From assembly GCA_942492625.1 (NCBI GenBank), contig CALOFM010000039.1:81480-145479 (forward strand): a DNA stretch of 64,000 nucleotides, written 5' to 3'. The notes beneath the pieces are model-generated. The model did not search any database. It saw nothing but the letters and a program-made list of their open reading frames with translations, and was not told the DNA's origin. Below, piece after piece: positions 44,947 through 53,847 of the stretch. Position 1 is the stretch's first letter. Each line of letters opens with the position of its first letter. Source of the DNA: Thiosymbion sp942492625. GTDB lineage: Bacteria; Pseudomonadota; Gammaproteobacteria; Chromatiales; Chromatiaceae. The position numbers and the translations under genes are program-made.

Positions 44947-45738
44947 TCAAGCGGCGTTCAATCCGGCTGCATCTTCGCTATCCAGCACGTCGTACAGGGC
45001 TTCCAATTCCAGACTGAGCTTGTGCTTGGGGTCCAAATGAATCATCGGGCAGGCGAGGGTATGGGATTCGCGGATCTTGACCGAGGAGGATAGGAAGGTG
45101 TCCAGTACCGGCAGTCCTTCTGATTTCAGCTCCTCGACCAGCTGGCGCGGAAGGTTGGCCCGGTGTTGGTATTGATTGACCACGATTCCTTCGATGACGA
45201 GCGAGGGATTGTGATCCGCCTGTATCTCACGGACGTTGTCGAGCAGAGTGTAGAGCGCTTGGCGGGAGAAGTCGTCGCAATCGAATGGAATCAAAACGCT
45301 TTGCGCGGCAATCATGGCCGAGCGGCTGTAGAAGTTCAGGGCCGGAGGGGTGTCGATATAGATCGCCGTCTCGCCGGGCAGCTTGTCCAGAGCCTCGCGC
45401 AGCTTCATCATCTTGTAACGCGATTCCAGCTTGGATTCCAGCTCGGCCAGTGCCGGACTGGAGCAGAGAACGCGTAGCCCTTCGAATTGCGTGGGACGCA
45501 AAAACGCCTCCAGCGACTCCTGCTGAAACGAGAAGCTCAACATCTGCTCGAAGAACCCCGAGCCGTCCGCCCCCGGCTCTTGCGCCGATTTTCCTAGCAG
45601 GTACCGGCTGCTGTTTCCCTGCGGATCCAGGTCCAGGATCACGGTTTCCCGGCCACGGGCTGCGGAGATGGCGGCGAGGTTGCTGGCGATAGTGGACTTG
45701 CCGACTCCGCCCTTTTGATTGAACACGACGCAGCGCAT
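44947..45738 (-). CDS. ParA-family ATPase
   Basis: A 263-residue protein with the deviant Walker A QKGGVGKSTIASNLA at the very N-terminus, Walker A' LDLDPQGNSSRYLL and Walker B IYIDTPPALNFYS. Length and the lack of an N-terminal helix-turn-helix fit type Ib or orphan ParA/MinD-like proteins, which position plasmids, chromosomes or protein clusters. No parB gene or clear parS site is adjacent. It is divergent from hypF with 88 bases between starts. Base composition is like the core genome, so it probably marks the right edge of the island. Confidence 0.88.
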   Translation of the reverse strand: MRCVVFNQKGGVGKSTIASNLAAISAARGRETVILDLDPQGNSSRYLLGKSAQEPGADGSGFFEQMLSFSFQQESLEAFLRPTQFEGLRVLCSSPALAELESKLESRYKMMKLREALDKLPGETAIYIDTPPALNFYSRSAMIAAQSVLIPFDCDDFSRQALYTLLDNVREIQADHNPSLVIEGIVVNQYQHRANLPRQLVEELKSEGLPVLDTFLSSSVKIRESHTLACPMIHLDPKHKLSLELEALYDVLDSEDAAGLNAA

Positions 45739-45826
45739 GGCTCTGAACTCCGGTAATACATTACATGTTACGGAGTTTTATCCAGCTACATGCCGCCGTC
45801 AAACCTATTGTCGCGATGGCGCAACG

Positions 45827-48217
45827 ATGCGTTACGATGTTTCGTACTATGAGCAGCCTTTGGCGGCGGGTCTATTGAAACGCGATCAGGGCGAGCAGAT
45901 CCGCGTCCGCGGTCTGGTGCAAGGCGTGGGGTTTCGTCCCACCGTGTGGCGTGTGGCGCGAGATCTGGGCGTTTGCGGTGATGTGCGCAACGACGGCGAA
46001 GGTGTGCTGATTCGCCTGTGGGCGCAGCCGGGCACAATTGCCAGCTTTTGCCGGCGTTTGACCGAGGAGTGCCCGCCGCTCGCGCGGATCGACGCACTGG
46101 AGCGGACTTTGCTCGCGGAGGGTTCCGGGCCGGACGAGTTCCGGATCATCGCCAGCGAAACAACAGCCGTGCGCACGGGGATAGTCGCGGACGCGGCGAC
46201 CTGCGCGGCTTGTCTATCGGAGATCCATGATCCCGATGACCGGCGTTATCGCTATCCCTTCACCAATTGCACCCATTGCGGCCCGCGCCTGAGCATCGTC
46301 TGCGGTATCCCCTACGACCGCGCCAACACCAGCCTGTCCGCGTTTCCGATGTGCAAGGACTGCAACCGGGAGTACGCGGATCCGGCGGACCGGCGTTTCC
46401 ATGCGCAGCCCAACGCCTGCCCCGTCTGCGGTCCCCGCGCTTGGCTCCAGGACAAGTCCGGGGTGCGGATGGATCCATCGGCTGCCGGCGAAACGGATGC
46501 GGTCGCCCTTGCTGGCCGGCTGCTGGGGCAGGGTGGCATCCTCGCGATCAAGGGGATTGGCGGATTCCACCTGGCGTGCGACGCCTGCGATGCGACGGCC
46601 GTCAGCGAGTTGCGCCGGCGCAAGCGCCGTTACGCCAAGCCCTTCGCCCAGATGGCGCGCGATCTCGACGTTATCCGCCGTTACTGCGCCGTCAGCTCGC
46701 AAGAGGCGGAGCTGCTCGCGAGTCCGGCCGCCCCCATCCTGCTGCTGGATATGGACGGCCCGGAACGGGTCGCCGCCGACGTCGCACCGGGACAGTCCAT
46801 GTTGGGATTCATGTTGCCTTACAGCCCGCTGCATCATTTGCTGTTGCGCGACTGGGATCGTCCCCTGGTCATGACCAGCGGCAATCTGAGCGAGGAGCCC
46901 CAGTGCACCGACAACGAGGATGCCCAACGGCGCCTGGAGGCCCTCGCTGACTATTGTCTATCGCACGACCGGGATATCCTGAACCGGGTGGACGACTCGG
47001 TGGTGCGCATCATGGATGGCGCTCCGCGCTTCCTGCGCAGAGCCCGCGGCTATGCCCCTGCACCGATTCCGCTGCCGCCTGGCTTCGAGGTGGCACCGCC
47101 GGTCCTCGCTTTCGGAGGTGAGCTCAAAAATAGTATCTGCCTGCTCCAGGACGGCAAAGCGATCCTCTCCCAGCACCTGGGGGATCTTCAGGAGGCCCGG
47201 ACTGCCGCGGAGTACGAGCGCACCATCGGCCTCTATCGGGAGTTGTTCCGGCAGGAGCCAGAAGTAGTCTCCGTTGACCTTCACCCGGATTACCGCTCCG
47301 CGCAGCTGGGACGTGAATGGGCGGCCAGCGCCGGTTTGAGGCTGGTCGAGGTCCAGCATCATTTCGCCCATATCGCCTCCGTGCTCGCCGACAACGGTTG
47401 GCCCCTCGACGGGGGCTGCGTGCTGGGCATCGCACTGGACGGCCTGGGCTATGGCGAGGACGGCACGATTTGGGGCGGCGAGCTTCTTGTCGCCGGCTAT
47501 TGCGGATACAAACGGGTGGGGCACCTGAAACAGGTGCCATTGCCGGGGGGCACTAAGGCGATTCTGGAGCCCTGGCGAAACGCTTACGCCCACTTGGTCA
47601 CCCATTTCGGCTGGGAGGAGGTCGAGCGCCGCTACCCGGACCTGGACCTGATCCGGTTTCTGGTGCGCAAGCCGCTGACCGTGCTTGCGACCATGCTCGA
47701 GCGGGGGCTGGGCTCGCCACTCTCGAGCTCCTGCGGCCGCCTCTTCGACGCCGTGGCCGCCGCCCTGGATCTCAGTCGTGAGGGTGTCAGCTACGAGGGG
47801 CAGGCGGCTGTCGAGCTGGAGACCCTGGCCGTCTCCGCCCTCGGCTCATGCGGACATGGTTATCCATTCGCGGTCGAGACGAGAGCCGATTGCCACATCC
47901 TGGACCCGGCGCCCATGTGGCAGGCCCTGCTCGACGAGCTTTCCGCCGGCGAAAGGGCCGATGCCATCTCTGCCCGCTTCCATCTCGGGCTCGCGGAATC
48001 CGTGGTCTCCCTGGCGCAGACCCTGTCCGACCTCCACGGGCTCGAGACCGTCGCGCTCTCCGGGGGCGTATTTCAAAACAGGATTCTGTTGGAGCAGGTC
48101 AGCACCCGGCTTCGTGCGCTGGGCCTGCAGGTGCTCAGTCATCGGCAGGTCCCGTCGAACGATGGCGGAATCTCGCTGGGGCAGGCGGCGGTTGCCGCTG
48201 CCCGCAGCCTCAGATGA
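45827..48217 (+). CDS. hypF: Carbamoyltransferase HypF
   Basis: A 796-residue maturation factor that makes the cyanide ligands of [NiFe]-hydrogenase from carbamoyl phosphate. Domains in order: acylphosphatase-like (RVRGLVQGVGFRPTVWRVA), two zinc fingers (CAACLSEIHDPDDRRY...CTHCGP and CKDCNREYADPADRRFHAQPNACPVCGP), a YrdC-like domain (KGIGGFHLACDA) and a Kae1-like domain (VQHHFAHIASVLAD, ALDGLGYGEDG, ALSGGVFQN). I start at the ATG after the divergent parA region, giving a normal length; the longer frame adds 36 unlikely residues. No hypABCDE genes are adjacent, but a hydrogenase maturation protease lies at 55.4 kb. Confidence 0.95.
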   Translation: MRYDVSYYEQPLAAGLLKRDQGEQIRVRGLVQGVGFRPTVWRVARDLGVCGDVRNDGEGVLIRLWAQPGTIASFCRRLTEECPPLARIDALERTLLAEGSGPDEFRIIASETTAVRTGIVADAATCAACLSEIHDPDDRRYRYPFTNCTHCGPRLSIVCGIPYDRANTSLSAFPMCKDCNREYADPADRRFHAQPNACPVCGPRAWLQDKSGVRMDPSAAGETDAVALAGRLLGQGGILAIKGIGGFHLACDACDATAVSELRRRKRRYAKPFAQMARDLDVIRRYCAVSSQEAELLASPAAPILLLDMDGPERVAADVAPGQSMLGFMLPYSPLHHLLLRDWDRPLVMTSGNLSEEPQCTDNEDAQRRLEALADYCLSHDRDILNRVDDSVVRIMDGAPRFLRRARGYAPAPIPLPPGFEVAPPVLAFGGELKNSICLLQDGKAILSQHLGDLQEARTAAEYERTIGLYRELFRQEPEVVSVDLHPDYRSAQLGREWAASAGLRLVEVQHHFAHIASVLADNGWPLDGGCVLGIALDGLGYGEDGTIWGGELLVAGYCGYKRVGHLKQVPLPGGTKAILEPWRNAYAHLVTHFGWEEVERRYPDLDLIRFLVRKPLTVLATMLERGLGSPLSSSCGRLFDAVAAALDLSREGVSYEGQAAVELETLAVSALGSCGHGYPFAVETRADCHILDPAPMWQALLDELSAGERADAISARFHLGLAESVVSLAQTLSDLHGLETVALSGGVFQNRILLEQVSTRLRALGLQVLSHRQVPSNDGGISLGQAAVAAARSLR

Positions 48218-48490
48218 GCAAAAAATCCTCGTCGAGTTAGAGCGTTATCGTCCTTTCCGCGGGTGCACTTCAGTAACTCCGTGTAACCGCAGGTTACCCT
48301 TCCCAAAACCAGGGCGTTCCCGATTAAGGGTTTACCCTAATAACGTTTTCCCCTATATTTGCGTTCCCATTAGGCGCTTGCCGTAAAAACACATAAGCAA
48401 AATGTTATGTGCTTTGACAGGAATCGCCTTCACCGGCCGCGCCCAACCCGGTCCGGCGACCCAGTTCGACACCGAGCGGAAAGGACGAGT

Positions 48491-48886
48491 ATGTTCAACA
48501 AGATTCTGGCTGCCCTGATCGCCGCTGTTCTGATTTCCCTGCCTATGTCCGCCTCGGCGAGGCTTAAAGAGGGCCAAACGCAAAAGGGAGTCGCTTCCTA
48601 CTATCACGACGGCCTCCACGGCCGGAAGACCGCGAGTGGAGAGGTCTACAAGAAGGGTATACGCTCCGCGGCTCACAAGTCCCTGCCCCTGGGCACCAAG
48701 GTGCGTGTAACCAAGGTCAGCAATGGCGAGAGCATCGTGGTCAGGATCAACGACCGCGGGCCCTTCGTGAAGGGCCGCATCATCGACCTGTCACGCCGCG
48801 CCGCCCGGGATTTGGGCATCATCCAAAAGGGCGTGGCGAAGGTCGAGGTCGAGGTTCTCAGCGTACCCAAGCGCGGAAGGCGCTGA
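48491..48886 (+). CDS. rlpA: RlpA-like septal lytic transglycosylase
   Basis: A 131-residue exported protein: signal peptide MFNKILAALIAAVLISLPMSASA, then the double-psi beta-barrel of RlpA with GVASYYHDGLHGRKTASGE, AAHKSLPLGTKVRVT and the catalytic-type VRINDRGPFVKGRIIDLSRRAA. No SPOR domain, so it is a short form. RlpA enzymes cut naked glycan strands at the septum. The ATG follows AAGGA. The 270 bases upstream contain several short palindromes (for example GTAACC-GCA-GGTTAC at 48282-48296) but no gene. Confidence 0.87.
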   Translation: MFNKILAALIAAVLISLPMSASARLKEGQTQKGVASYYHDGLHGRKTASGEVYKKGIRSAAHKSLPLGTKVRVTKVSNGESIVVRINDRGPFVKGRIIDLSRRAARDLGIIQKGVAKVEVEVLSVPKRGRR

Positions 48887-48903
48887 CGCATATCGCCATC
48901 GTC

Positions 48904-51153
48904 TCAGGTGCCACGGCGCACGACGGGAGAGCGCATCTCCTCCGCGTTGCACTCGACATACAGGTCGAATCGGGATTCTTCCGGAAAGGTCTGGGAAGTC
49001 ACCCAAATCTGGGTGAAGTCGCCGCTCACTCGGGGCAGCACGTTCAATGCGCTGGCAGTCCGGCGCTCGTCGAAGAAGGCGAAGGGCTCGTCGAGGAACA
49101 GCATCTGCGGTCCCTGGATCACGGAGTTGACCAGCTTCTGAGACAGGGACAGGCGAACGGCAAGCATGATCTGGCGCTGGGTACCGCTGGAGATCTCGTC
49201 CAGGTCCATAAAGTCCCGCTTCTCGTTGGAAAAGGCCTTCACCTTCAGGTTCTCGTCGATCTGAAGGTGCTCGTAACGCCCGTTGGTGAATTTGGGCAGG
49301 GAGTCCGCGGACAGGTTGCGGACCTCCGTGTTGAAGCGCTGGGAGATATAGTGGATTGCCCCGTGCAGCAGGTCGATGGCAAGCGTTCGGACACGATCCT
49401 GCCGCCGCAAACCGTCGATTTTCTCCTGTAGTGACCCGGCGATGCCGGTCAGCTCCCAGTGACGCCTGACCCTCTCCCTCTCGTGGGCGATGACCTCCTT
49501 CAGGCGGGCCAACTCGCTGGAGTGTCTGGCGACCGACTCGTGCCGGTGCTCGATCTCACGGCCCGCGTCGGCCTTTACCTCTGTTACCCCCGCATCTAGG
49601 GCTTGGACAATCCTGCGGAAGTCCTCTTGGACAGCCGCGTGCGGACCGGCATCCAACAGGGCAGCTCCCTGTCCCTCCCGGAACCCTGGAATCCGGCTGG
49701 CAATTGCCTCGTCCCGCAGCTGCTCCAACATTGCGGCGGCCTCGGTCAGGGGCATCTGATCGAGCCGCGCGAGACTCGCAGCCTCCCGGCGGGCCGCCTC
49801 CTCTTCGTCGCTCAGCTGCTCGCGCGAGTGCGTCAATCCCTTGATTTGTGAGCTGAGCGCGACCCCGCGGCCCATAAAGCCCAGGAAGAGAAGCGTCAGG
49901 ATGGATGCGACGACGGGGAGCCAAGGTTTGATCAATTGCTCAAAGCCTTCGTCGATGCCGGCCAGCCAACCGGCCAGCGTCCTGGCCTGCGGGCTGGCCG
50001 GGGCCAAGCCCAACAGCCCGGTGATACCCCATAGCGCGAGGGCAGAAAACAGCAACGCGAACATCAGGATGCGTGTGGTCCGCCTGGCGGACCTGGCCTT
50101 GGCTTCGCGCTGGATCAGCTCTTCCTGCCTTGCGGCTAAGGTCGGCTCGGCGTCTTCTCCTTCCGGCGGCTCGGCGTTTCCGAGCAGGCGCTCCAGCCAG
50201 CTGCGGTAGGCACCCGCCCGCTGGCGCAACGCGTCGAAGGCGGTGAGGCGCTCGCGCGATTCCCTCGCCAGGTCGGCGAGCTCGTTGCAGGGACCGGCCG
50301 TTTGCGGGTCTTCCGCGCAGCGGGTCTCCAGGCTGGAGACCAGATGCTGCAAGTCCTCTGCCTGCTGTGACCGCTGGCTGAAGGATGCCTCCGCCGGCAC
50401 CGCGAGCCAGCCGGCAGCACCCTGCTTCAGGGCGCTCAGGGTCCGGTCGCTCTCCTCGGCGTGTGCCTTCGCTGCGGCAGTTTGCTTTCGGTTCTCCGCC
50501 AAGGCGCTGCTCTCAGCCTCGTGTTTCGCCTCCAGGGACTCCAGGTAGCCCTCCTGGAGGCCGATGGCCTCGACTTGCGCCTCGATATCTTCCTTCTCCT
50601 TCTCCGTGACTTGGGTTTGCTTCTGCGCTTGCTCCAGCTCCTGCTGGCAGGAGGTGACAACCTTCTCCAGAGCGTCGACACCCGCCATGGCCTTGACCGC
50701 GTAGCTGTGAGGGTGGGGCGTAGTGATCTCCCTTTGCGCCAGGTAGAAGGACTCGATGAATTCGCTGTAGCCGAATCCGATAATATCCTTGAGGCGGACC
50801 TGCACCTCCTCGACGCCGCGCACCATGGGCTCTTCGCCTGCCCGGCTGATGCTCGCGCCGTGGTTGCCCAGCTCGTCCAGGAATCGCGCGACCTGGTAGC
50901 GCTGCCCGTTGGGCGTGGTGAAATCCAGCTTGATGGAGCACCGAGACTCGCCCCAGCGGATGACCTTGTCCAGGTCCTTGGACTCCAGCGAGAAGGTGCG
51001 GCCGAACAGGGCGAAACAGACGCTCTCGCCGATACTGCTCTTGCCGGACTCGTTGTCCCCGATGACGGCGATCAGGCCCTGCGCCGGGATATCGTCGAGC
51101 TTCAGGGTCGAGTACTTGAGGACGTTCTCCGCCCACAGGCTATTGATGATCAT
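48904..51153 (-). CDS. SbcC/Rad50-like ATPase with two central membrane segments
   Basis: A 749-residue protein. The N-terminus INSLWAENVLKYSTLKLDDIP and Walker A VIGDNESGKSSIGESV resemble SbcC/RecF-type ATPases. The C-terminus has the signature DLDEISSGTQRQIMLAV and Walker B MLFLDEPFAFFDERRTA. Between them are coiled coils and, unlike SbcC, two hydrophobic segments near residues 360-380 and 410-430, which should place the coiled-coil tips in the membrane. No zinc-hook CxxC is seen at the centre. I use the ATG giving MIINSLWAEN. It overlaps a 72-residue gene upstream by 14 bases. It is divergent from a three-gene operon of coiled-coil proteins. Function unknown. Confidence 0.7.
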   Translation of the reverse strand: MIINSLWAENVLKYSTLKLDDIPAQGLIAVIGDNESGKSSIGESVCFALFGRTFSLESKDLDKVIRWGESRCSIKLDFTTPNGQRYQVARFLDELGNHGASISRAGEEPMVRGVEEVQVRLKDIIGFGYSEFIESFYLAQREITTPHPHSYAVKAMAGVDALEKVVTSCQQELEQAQKQTQVTEKEKEDIEAQVEAIGLQEGYLESLEAKHEAESSALAENRKQTAAAKAHAEESDRTLSALKQGAAGWLAVPAEASFSQRSQQAEDLQHLVSSLETRCAEDPQTAGPCNELADLARESRERLTAFDALRQRAGAYRSWLERLLGNAEPPEGEDAEPTLAARQEELIQREAKARSARRTTRILMFALLFSALALWGITGLLGLAPASPQARTLAGWLAGIDEGFEQLIKPWLPVVASILTLLFLGFMGRGVALSSQIKGLTHSREQLSDEEEAARREAASLARLDQMPLTEAAAMLEQLRDEAIASRIPGFREGQGAALLDAGPHAAVQEDFRRIVQALDAGVTEVKADAGREIEHRHESVARHSSELARLKEVIAHERERVRRHWELTGIAGSLQEKIDGLRRQDRVRTLAIDLLHGAIHYISQRFNTEVRNLSADSLPKFTNGRYEHLQIDENLKVKAFSNEKRDFMDLDEISSGTQRQIMLAVRLSLSQKLVNSVIQGPQMLFLDEPFAFFDERRTASALNVLPRVSGDFTQIWVTSQTFPEESRFDLYVECNAEEMRSPVVRRGT

Positions 51154-51358
51154 TGTCCGTCTCCCGCTGCTCGCCGCCGGCGAGGCCGGAGATCTTGCCC
51201 AGCACGAGAGCGACGGCCTCGTGGAACACCTCGGCATCGAAGTCGTTGTCCGAGTTTCGCAGGCGTTCGAGCTCCAACTCACTGAACGAGGCGAAGTCCC
51301 GGGCGGGACCGGCACGTTCTTGCGTTGCCGCTGGGTCTTGTCGTTCTCTCTTTGTCAT
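51140..51358 (-). CDS. Small acidic protein coupled to the membrane SbcC-like ATPase
   Basis: A 72-residue protein (MTKRERQDPAATQERAG..., then FSELELERLRNSDNDFDAEVFHEAVALVLGKISGL). The ATG follows AGGAG. Its end overlaps the start of the ATPase gene by 14 bases, which implies translational coupling and probably a complex. No known family recognised. Confidence 0.6.
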   Translation of the reverse strand: MTKRERQDPAATQERAGPARDFASFSELELERLRNSDNDFDAEVFHEAVALVLGKISGLAGGEQRETDNDHQ

Positions 51359-51738
51359 CGGCCGCTCCTGGTCCCGGGTAGGCTGTTCTGCGCCTTGCCT
51401 CGATTTTCGGTGCAAGGCGACCGGTTGGCAATGCCTCGAAAGACGGGCTACCGAACGCGGTGTCGGTTCCGGGGGACCTACAGCGTTTCGGGGTCGACAT
51501 TGTGGGATCTGTCGGGAATTCGGCGAAGACATCCTTGGTCAGTGGTGCATGCCTTAAGGAGTTGACGATCGCCAGATGCAAAACGACCTTTGCTTTGTTT
51601 TAGGATTTCCGACAATCATAGCTGGCAAGAGGACGAGATTGAGCGACAATGCGCACCACTAACGATCAGAGGGCGCAGCATCGGTACAGGCTTGTCGAAA
51701 TCCGCCGGCGCCCAAAGAAACAATCACCGGGAGGAATC
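51359..51738. other. Divergent regulatory region of the coiled-coil/ATPase cluster
   Basis: About 380 bases between the two divergent units. No convincing gene. It should hold both promoters, but I could not pick a clear -35/-10 pair on either strand. Confidence 0.4.
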
Positions 51739-52911
51739 ATGACCGCCACCCCCATGCAGTACCTCGACAAGGCGATGAATCAGCTGCACGACCTGGGCCT
51801 CCTGCCGGAAGGGGAGAGCCAGGAGGAGCCCATCATCGCTCTGCTCAATCAGATCGCCGACCTGGACGAGGGTCGCGTCACCGCCATCGCCCGCACCCTG
51901 AGTCAGGCATCCCTGTTCAACGACGTGGTGCGCGAGCAGGTGCAGGCCATGGAGATCGGCCAGCGCTACGAGGAGATCACCACCGCCTTTAACAGCATCC
52001 GGGACGATGCCAAGAACATGGTCGATCAGATCGAGGACGGCAAGCTCGACACTTTCGAGCGCGTAAGCAACGTCTGGATGAAGGCCACCCGCGGCGACAT
52101 CGCCAGCCGGTTCGACAAGATCAAGGATACCTACCTGGACGTGAGCGCCTCGACGCAGAACCAGATCCAGCGCGAGCAGAAGATCCTGGAGTCTTACCAA
52201 GACTTCCGCGGCGCACTCAAGCAGTCTGAGGTCCTGGCCCTGGAGGTGCTGGCGAAGGCCGAGGCGAAGCTCGATGGGGCCAAGGCCGAGGTCGACGCGG
52301 CTATGAAGGCGGTCGAGGCTTACCAGGGGGAGGACCCCGCGGAGCGTGCCAAGCTGGAGATGGCCCGGGACGAGAAGGTCCGCGCCCTGCAGAACGAGGA
52401 GAAGCGCTACCAGATCGCCAAGGACCTGTCAGACAACCTGACCATCAGCTACAACACCTCGGAAGTGGTCATGGCCCGCCTGATGCAAACCACCAACGCC
52501 AAGGAGCGGGTCTACGCCCAGGCGGTGAGCTTTTTCAGCACCAACGAGGTGGTCCTGACCGCGCTCAACGCTTCCTTTACCGGCATGTTCGGTCTGCACG
52601 AGGGCACCCAGACGGTGGAGGCTATGAAGGAGGGCGTCAGCCAGTCCCTGGAGGTCCTCGCCGACATCGGCGGCAAGGTCCAGGAGGCGGCGGTGAGGGC
52701 CGGCTACGGACCGACGGTGCGCGCCGATTCGGTGAAGAAGCTGGTGGACTCGGTGGTCAGCTGGCAGACCAAGTCCCACGAGATCATCGAAGAGATGCGC
52801 AAGCAGAGCACGGCCAATGCGGCAGAGATCCGTGACGCGGTCGAGGACGGCAAGCGCAAGCTCGCGCGTCTCGCCGATGCGGGTAAGGGCCTGGTGGCCG
52901 CGACGCAATGA
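51739..52911 (+). CDS. TelA-like coiled-coil protein
   Basis: A 390-residue, almost wholly helical soluble protein. The ATG follows GGGAGGAATC. Notable text: EEITTAFNSIRDDAKNMVDQIEDGKLDTFERVSNVWMKATRGD, long heptad regions (about 150-260) and a C-terminal VSWQTKSHEIIEEMRKQS. The order and the helix-rich pattern resemble TelA (toxic-anion resistance family, PF05816), but the match is by eye only. It is annotated in some genomes as a 'cell surface protein', yet no signal peptide or membrane segment is present. It overlaps the next gene (ATGA), so the products are likely made in equal amounts. Confidence 0.55.
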   Translation: MTATPMQYLDKAMNQLHDLGLLPEGESQEEPIIALLNQIADLDEGRVTAIARTLSQASLFNDVVREQVQAMEIGQRYEEITTAFNSIRDDAKNMVDQIEDGKLDTFERVSNVWMKATRGDIASRFDKIKDTYLDVSASTQNQIQREQKILESYQDFRGALKQSEVLALEVLAKAEAKLDGAKAEVDAAMKAVEAYQGEDPAERAKLEMARDEKVRALQNEEKRYQIAKDLSDNLTISYNTSEVVMARLMQTTNAKERVYAQAVSFFSTNEVVLTALNASFTGMFGLHEGTQTVEAMKEGVSQSLEVLADIGGKVQEAAVRAGYGPTVRADSVKKLVDSVVSWQTKSHEIIEEMRKQSTANAAEIRDAVEDGKRKLARLADAGKGLVAATQ

Positions 52912-53837
52912 GCGCGGAGGCGGTTACGGGAGCTGCTCCGGCGGCAGGCGAGGGCACCAAGCAGCCCCTGGACGATGTCATGCTGGCTATGGATGTTGTG
53001 GACACGCTACGCCGGCGCGAGCGACTGGTGCAGCGTGAGCTCAGCGACCTGGACCGAGAGCAGGATCTCAAGGAGCGCCTGCGCAAGATTTACCGGACCC
53101 AGGGCATCGAGGTCCCGGACCACATCATCGAAGAGGGCGTCGCCGCGCTCAAGGAGGACCGTTTCCTCTACAAGCCGCCGGCCGAGGGGTTCGCAGTCAA
53201 GCTCGCGCGGCTCTATGTCAACCGCGGTAAGTGGGGCAAGTGGGTTCTGGGCGGAATCGGTGTCCTGGTACTTGCCTGGACGCTCAACTACTTCTTCTTG
53301 GTCGCGCCGGATGCATCTCTACCGGACGAGCTTGCGACGGCGCATTCGCAGGTCCTGGAGATTGCCGAATCCGACAATGCCCGCGAGAGTGCGGCGCGCC
53401 TTCTCAATGCCGGAAAGGCTGCCCTGCGCGGCCAGGACACCGATGCAGCCCGCGAGGCGCTGGGGGCGCTCCAAGACATGCGCACCAGCCTGGAGCAGGA
53501 GTATAGCCTGCGCATCCTCAACAAGCCGGGTGAGAAAAGCGGCGTCTGGCGGGTGCCGGACGTCAATACCCGTGCCCGCAACTACTACGTTGTCGTCGAA
53601 GCCATCGACCCAACCGGCCGGGTGCTCAGCGTTCCCGTAAAGAGCGAAGAGACGGGTAAGATCGAGCGCGTGACCAAGTGGGGTCTGCGGGTGGATGAGA
53701 AGACGTTCAACAGCGTCGGCCGCGACAAGCAGAACAACGGCATCATCGAGAGGGACAGGTTCGGCTACAAAAACCGCGGCTATCTGGAGCCCAAGTACGA
53801 GATGCGCACCAGCGGCGGTGCCATCACCGAGTGGTAG
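52908..53837 (+). CDS. DUF6384-like single-pass membrane protein
   Basis: A 309-residue protein. An N-terminal cytoplasmic coiled coil (DVMLAMDVVDTLRRRERLVQRELSDLDREQDLKERL) is followed by one membrane helix near residues 108-128 (WVLGGIGVLVLAWTLNYFFLV). A C-terminal domain of about 180 residues has RNYYVVVEAIDPTGRVLSVPVKSEETGK and GIIERDRFGYKNRGYLEPKYE. I believe this is the DUF6384 family, from memory of such text. The C-terminal domain would be periplasmic. The start overlaps the upstream stop and the next gene starts 11 bases after it. Confidence 0.55.
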   Translation: MSAEAVTGAAPAAGEGTKQPLDDVMLAMDVVDTLRRRERLVQRELSDLDREQDLKERLRKIYRTQGIEVPDHIIEEGVAALKEDRFLYKPPAEGFAVKLARLYVNRGKWGKWVLGGIGVLVLAWTLNYFFLVAPDASLPDELATAHSQVLEIAESDNARESAARLLNAGKAALRGQDTDAAREALGALQDMRTSLEQEYSLRILNKPGEKSGVWRVPDVNTRARNYYVVVEAIDPTGRVLSVPVKSEETGKIERVTKWGLRVDEKTFNSVGRDKQNNGIIERDRFGYKNRGYLEPKYEMRTSGGAITEW

Positions 53838-53847
53838 AGAGGCGTAT

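Noticed and set aside
33175..45738. Island as an integrative conjugative element or prophage
   Set aside because: No integrase, relaxase, structural phage gene, tRNA or att-like direct repeats were found at its edges.
44947..45738. ParA gene as evidence of a plasmid backbone
   Set aside because: No parB, parS or replication initiator nearby; orphan chromosomal ParA-type proteins are common.
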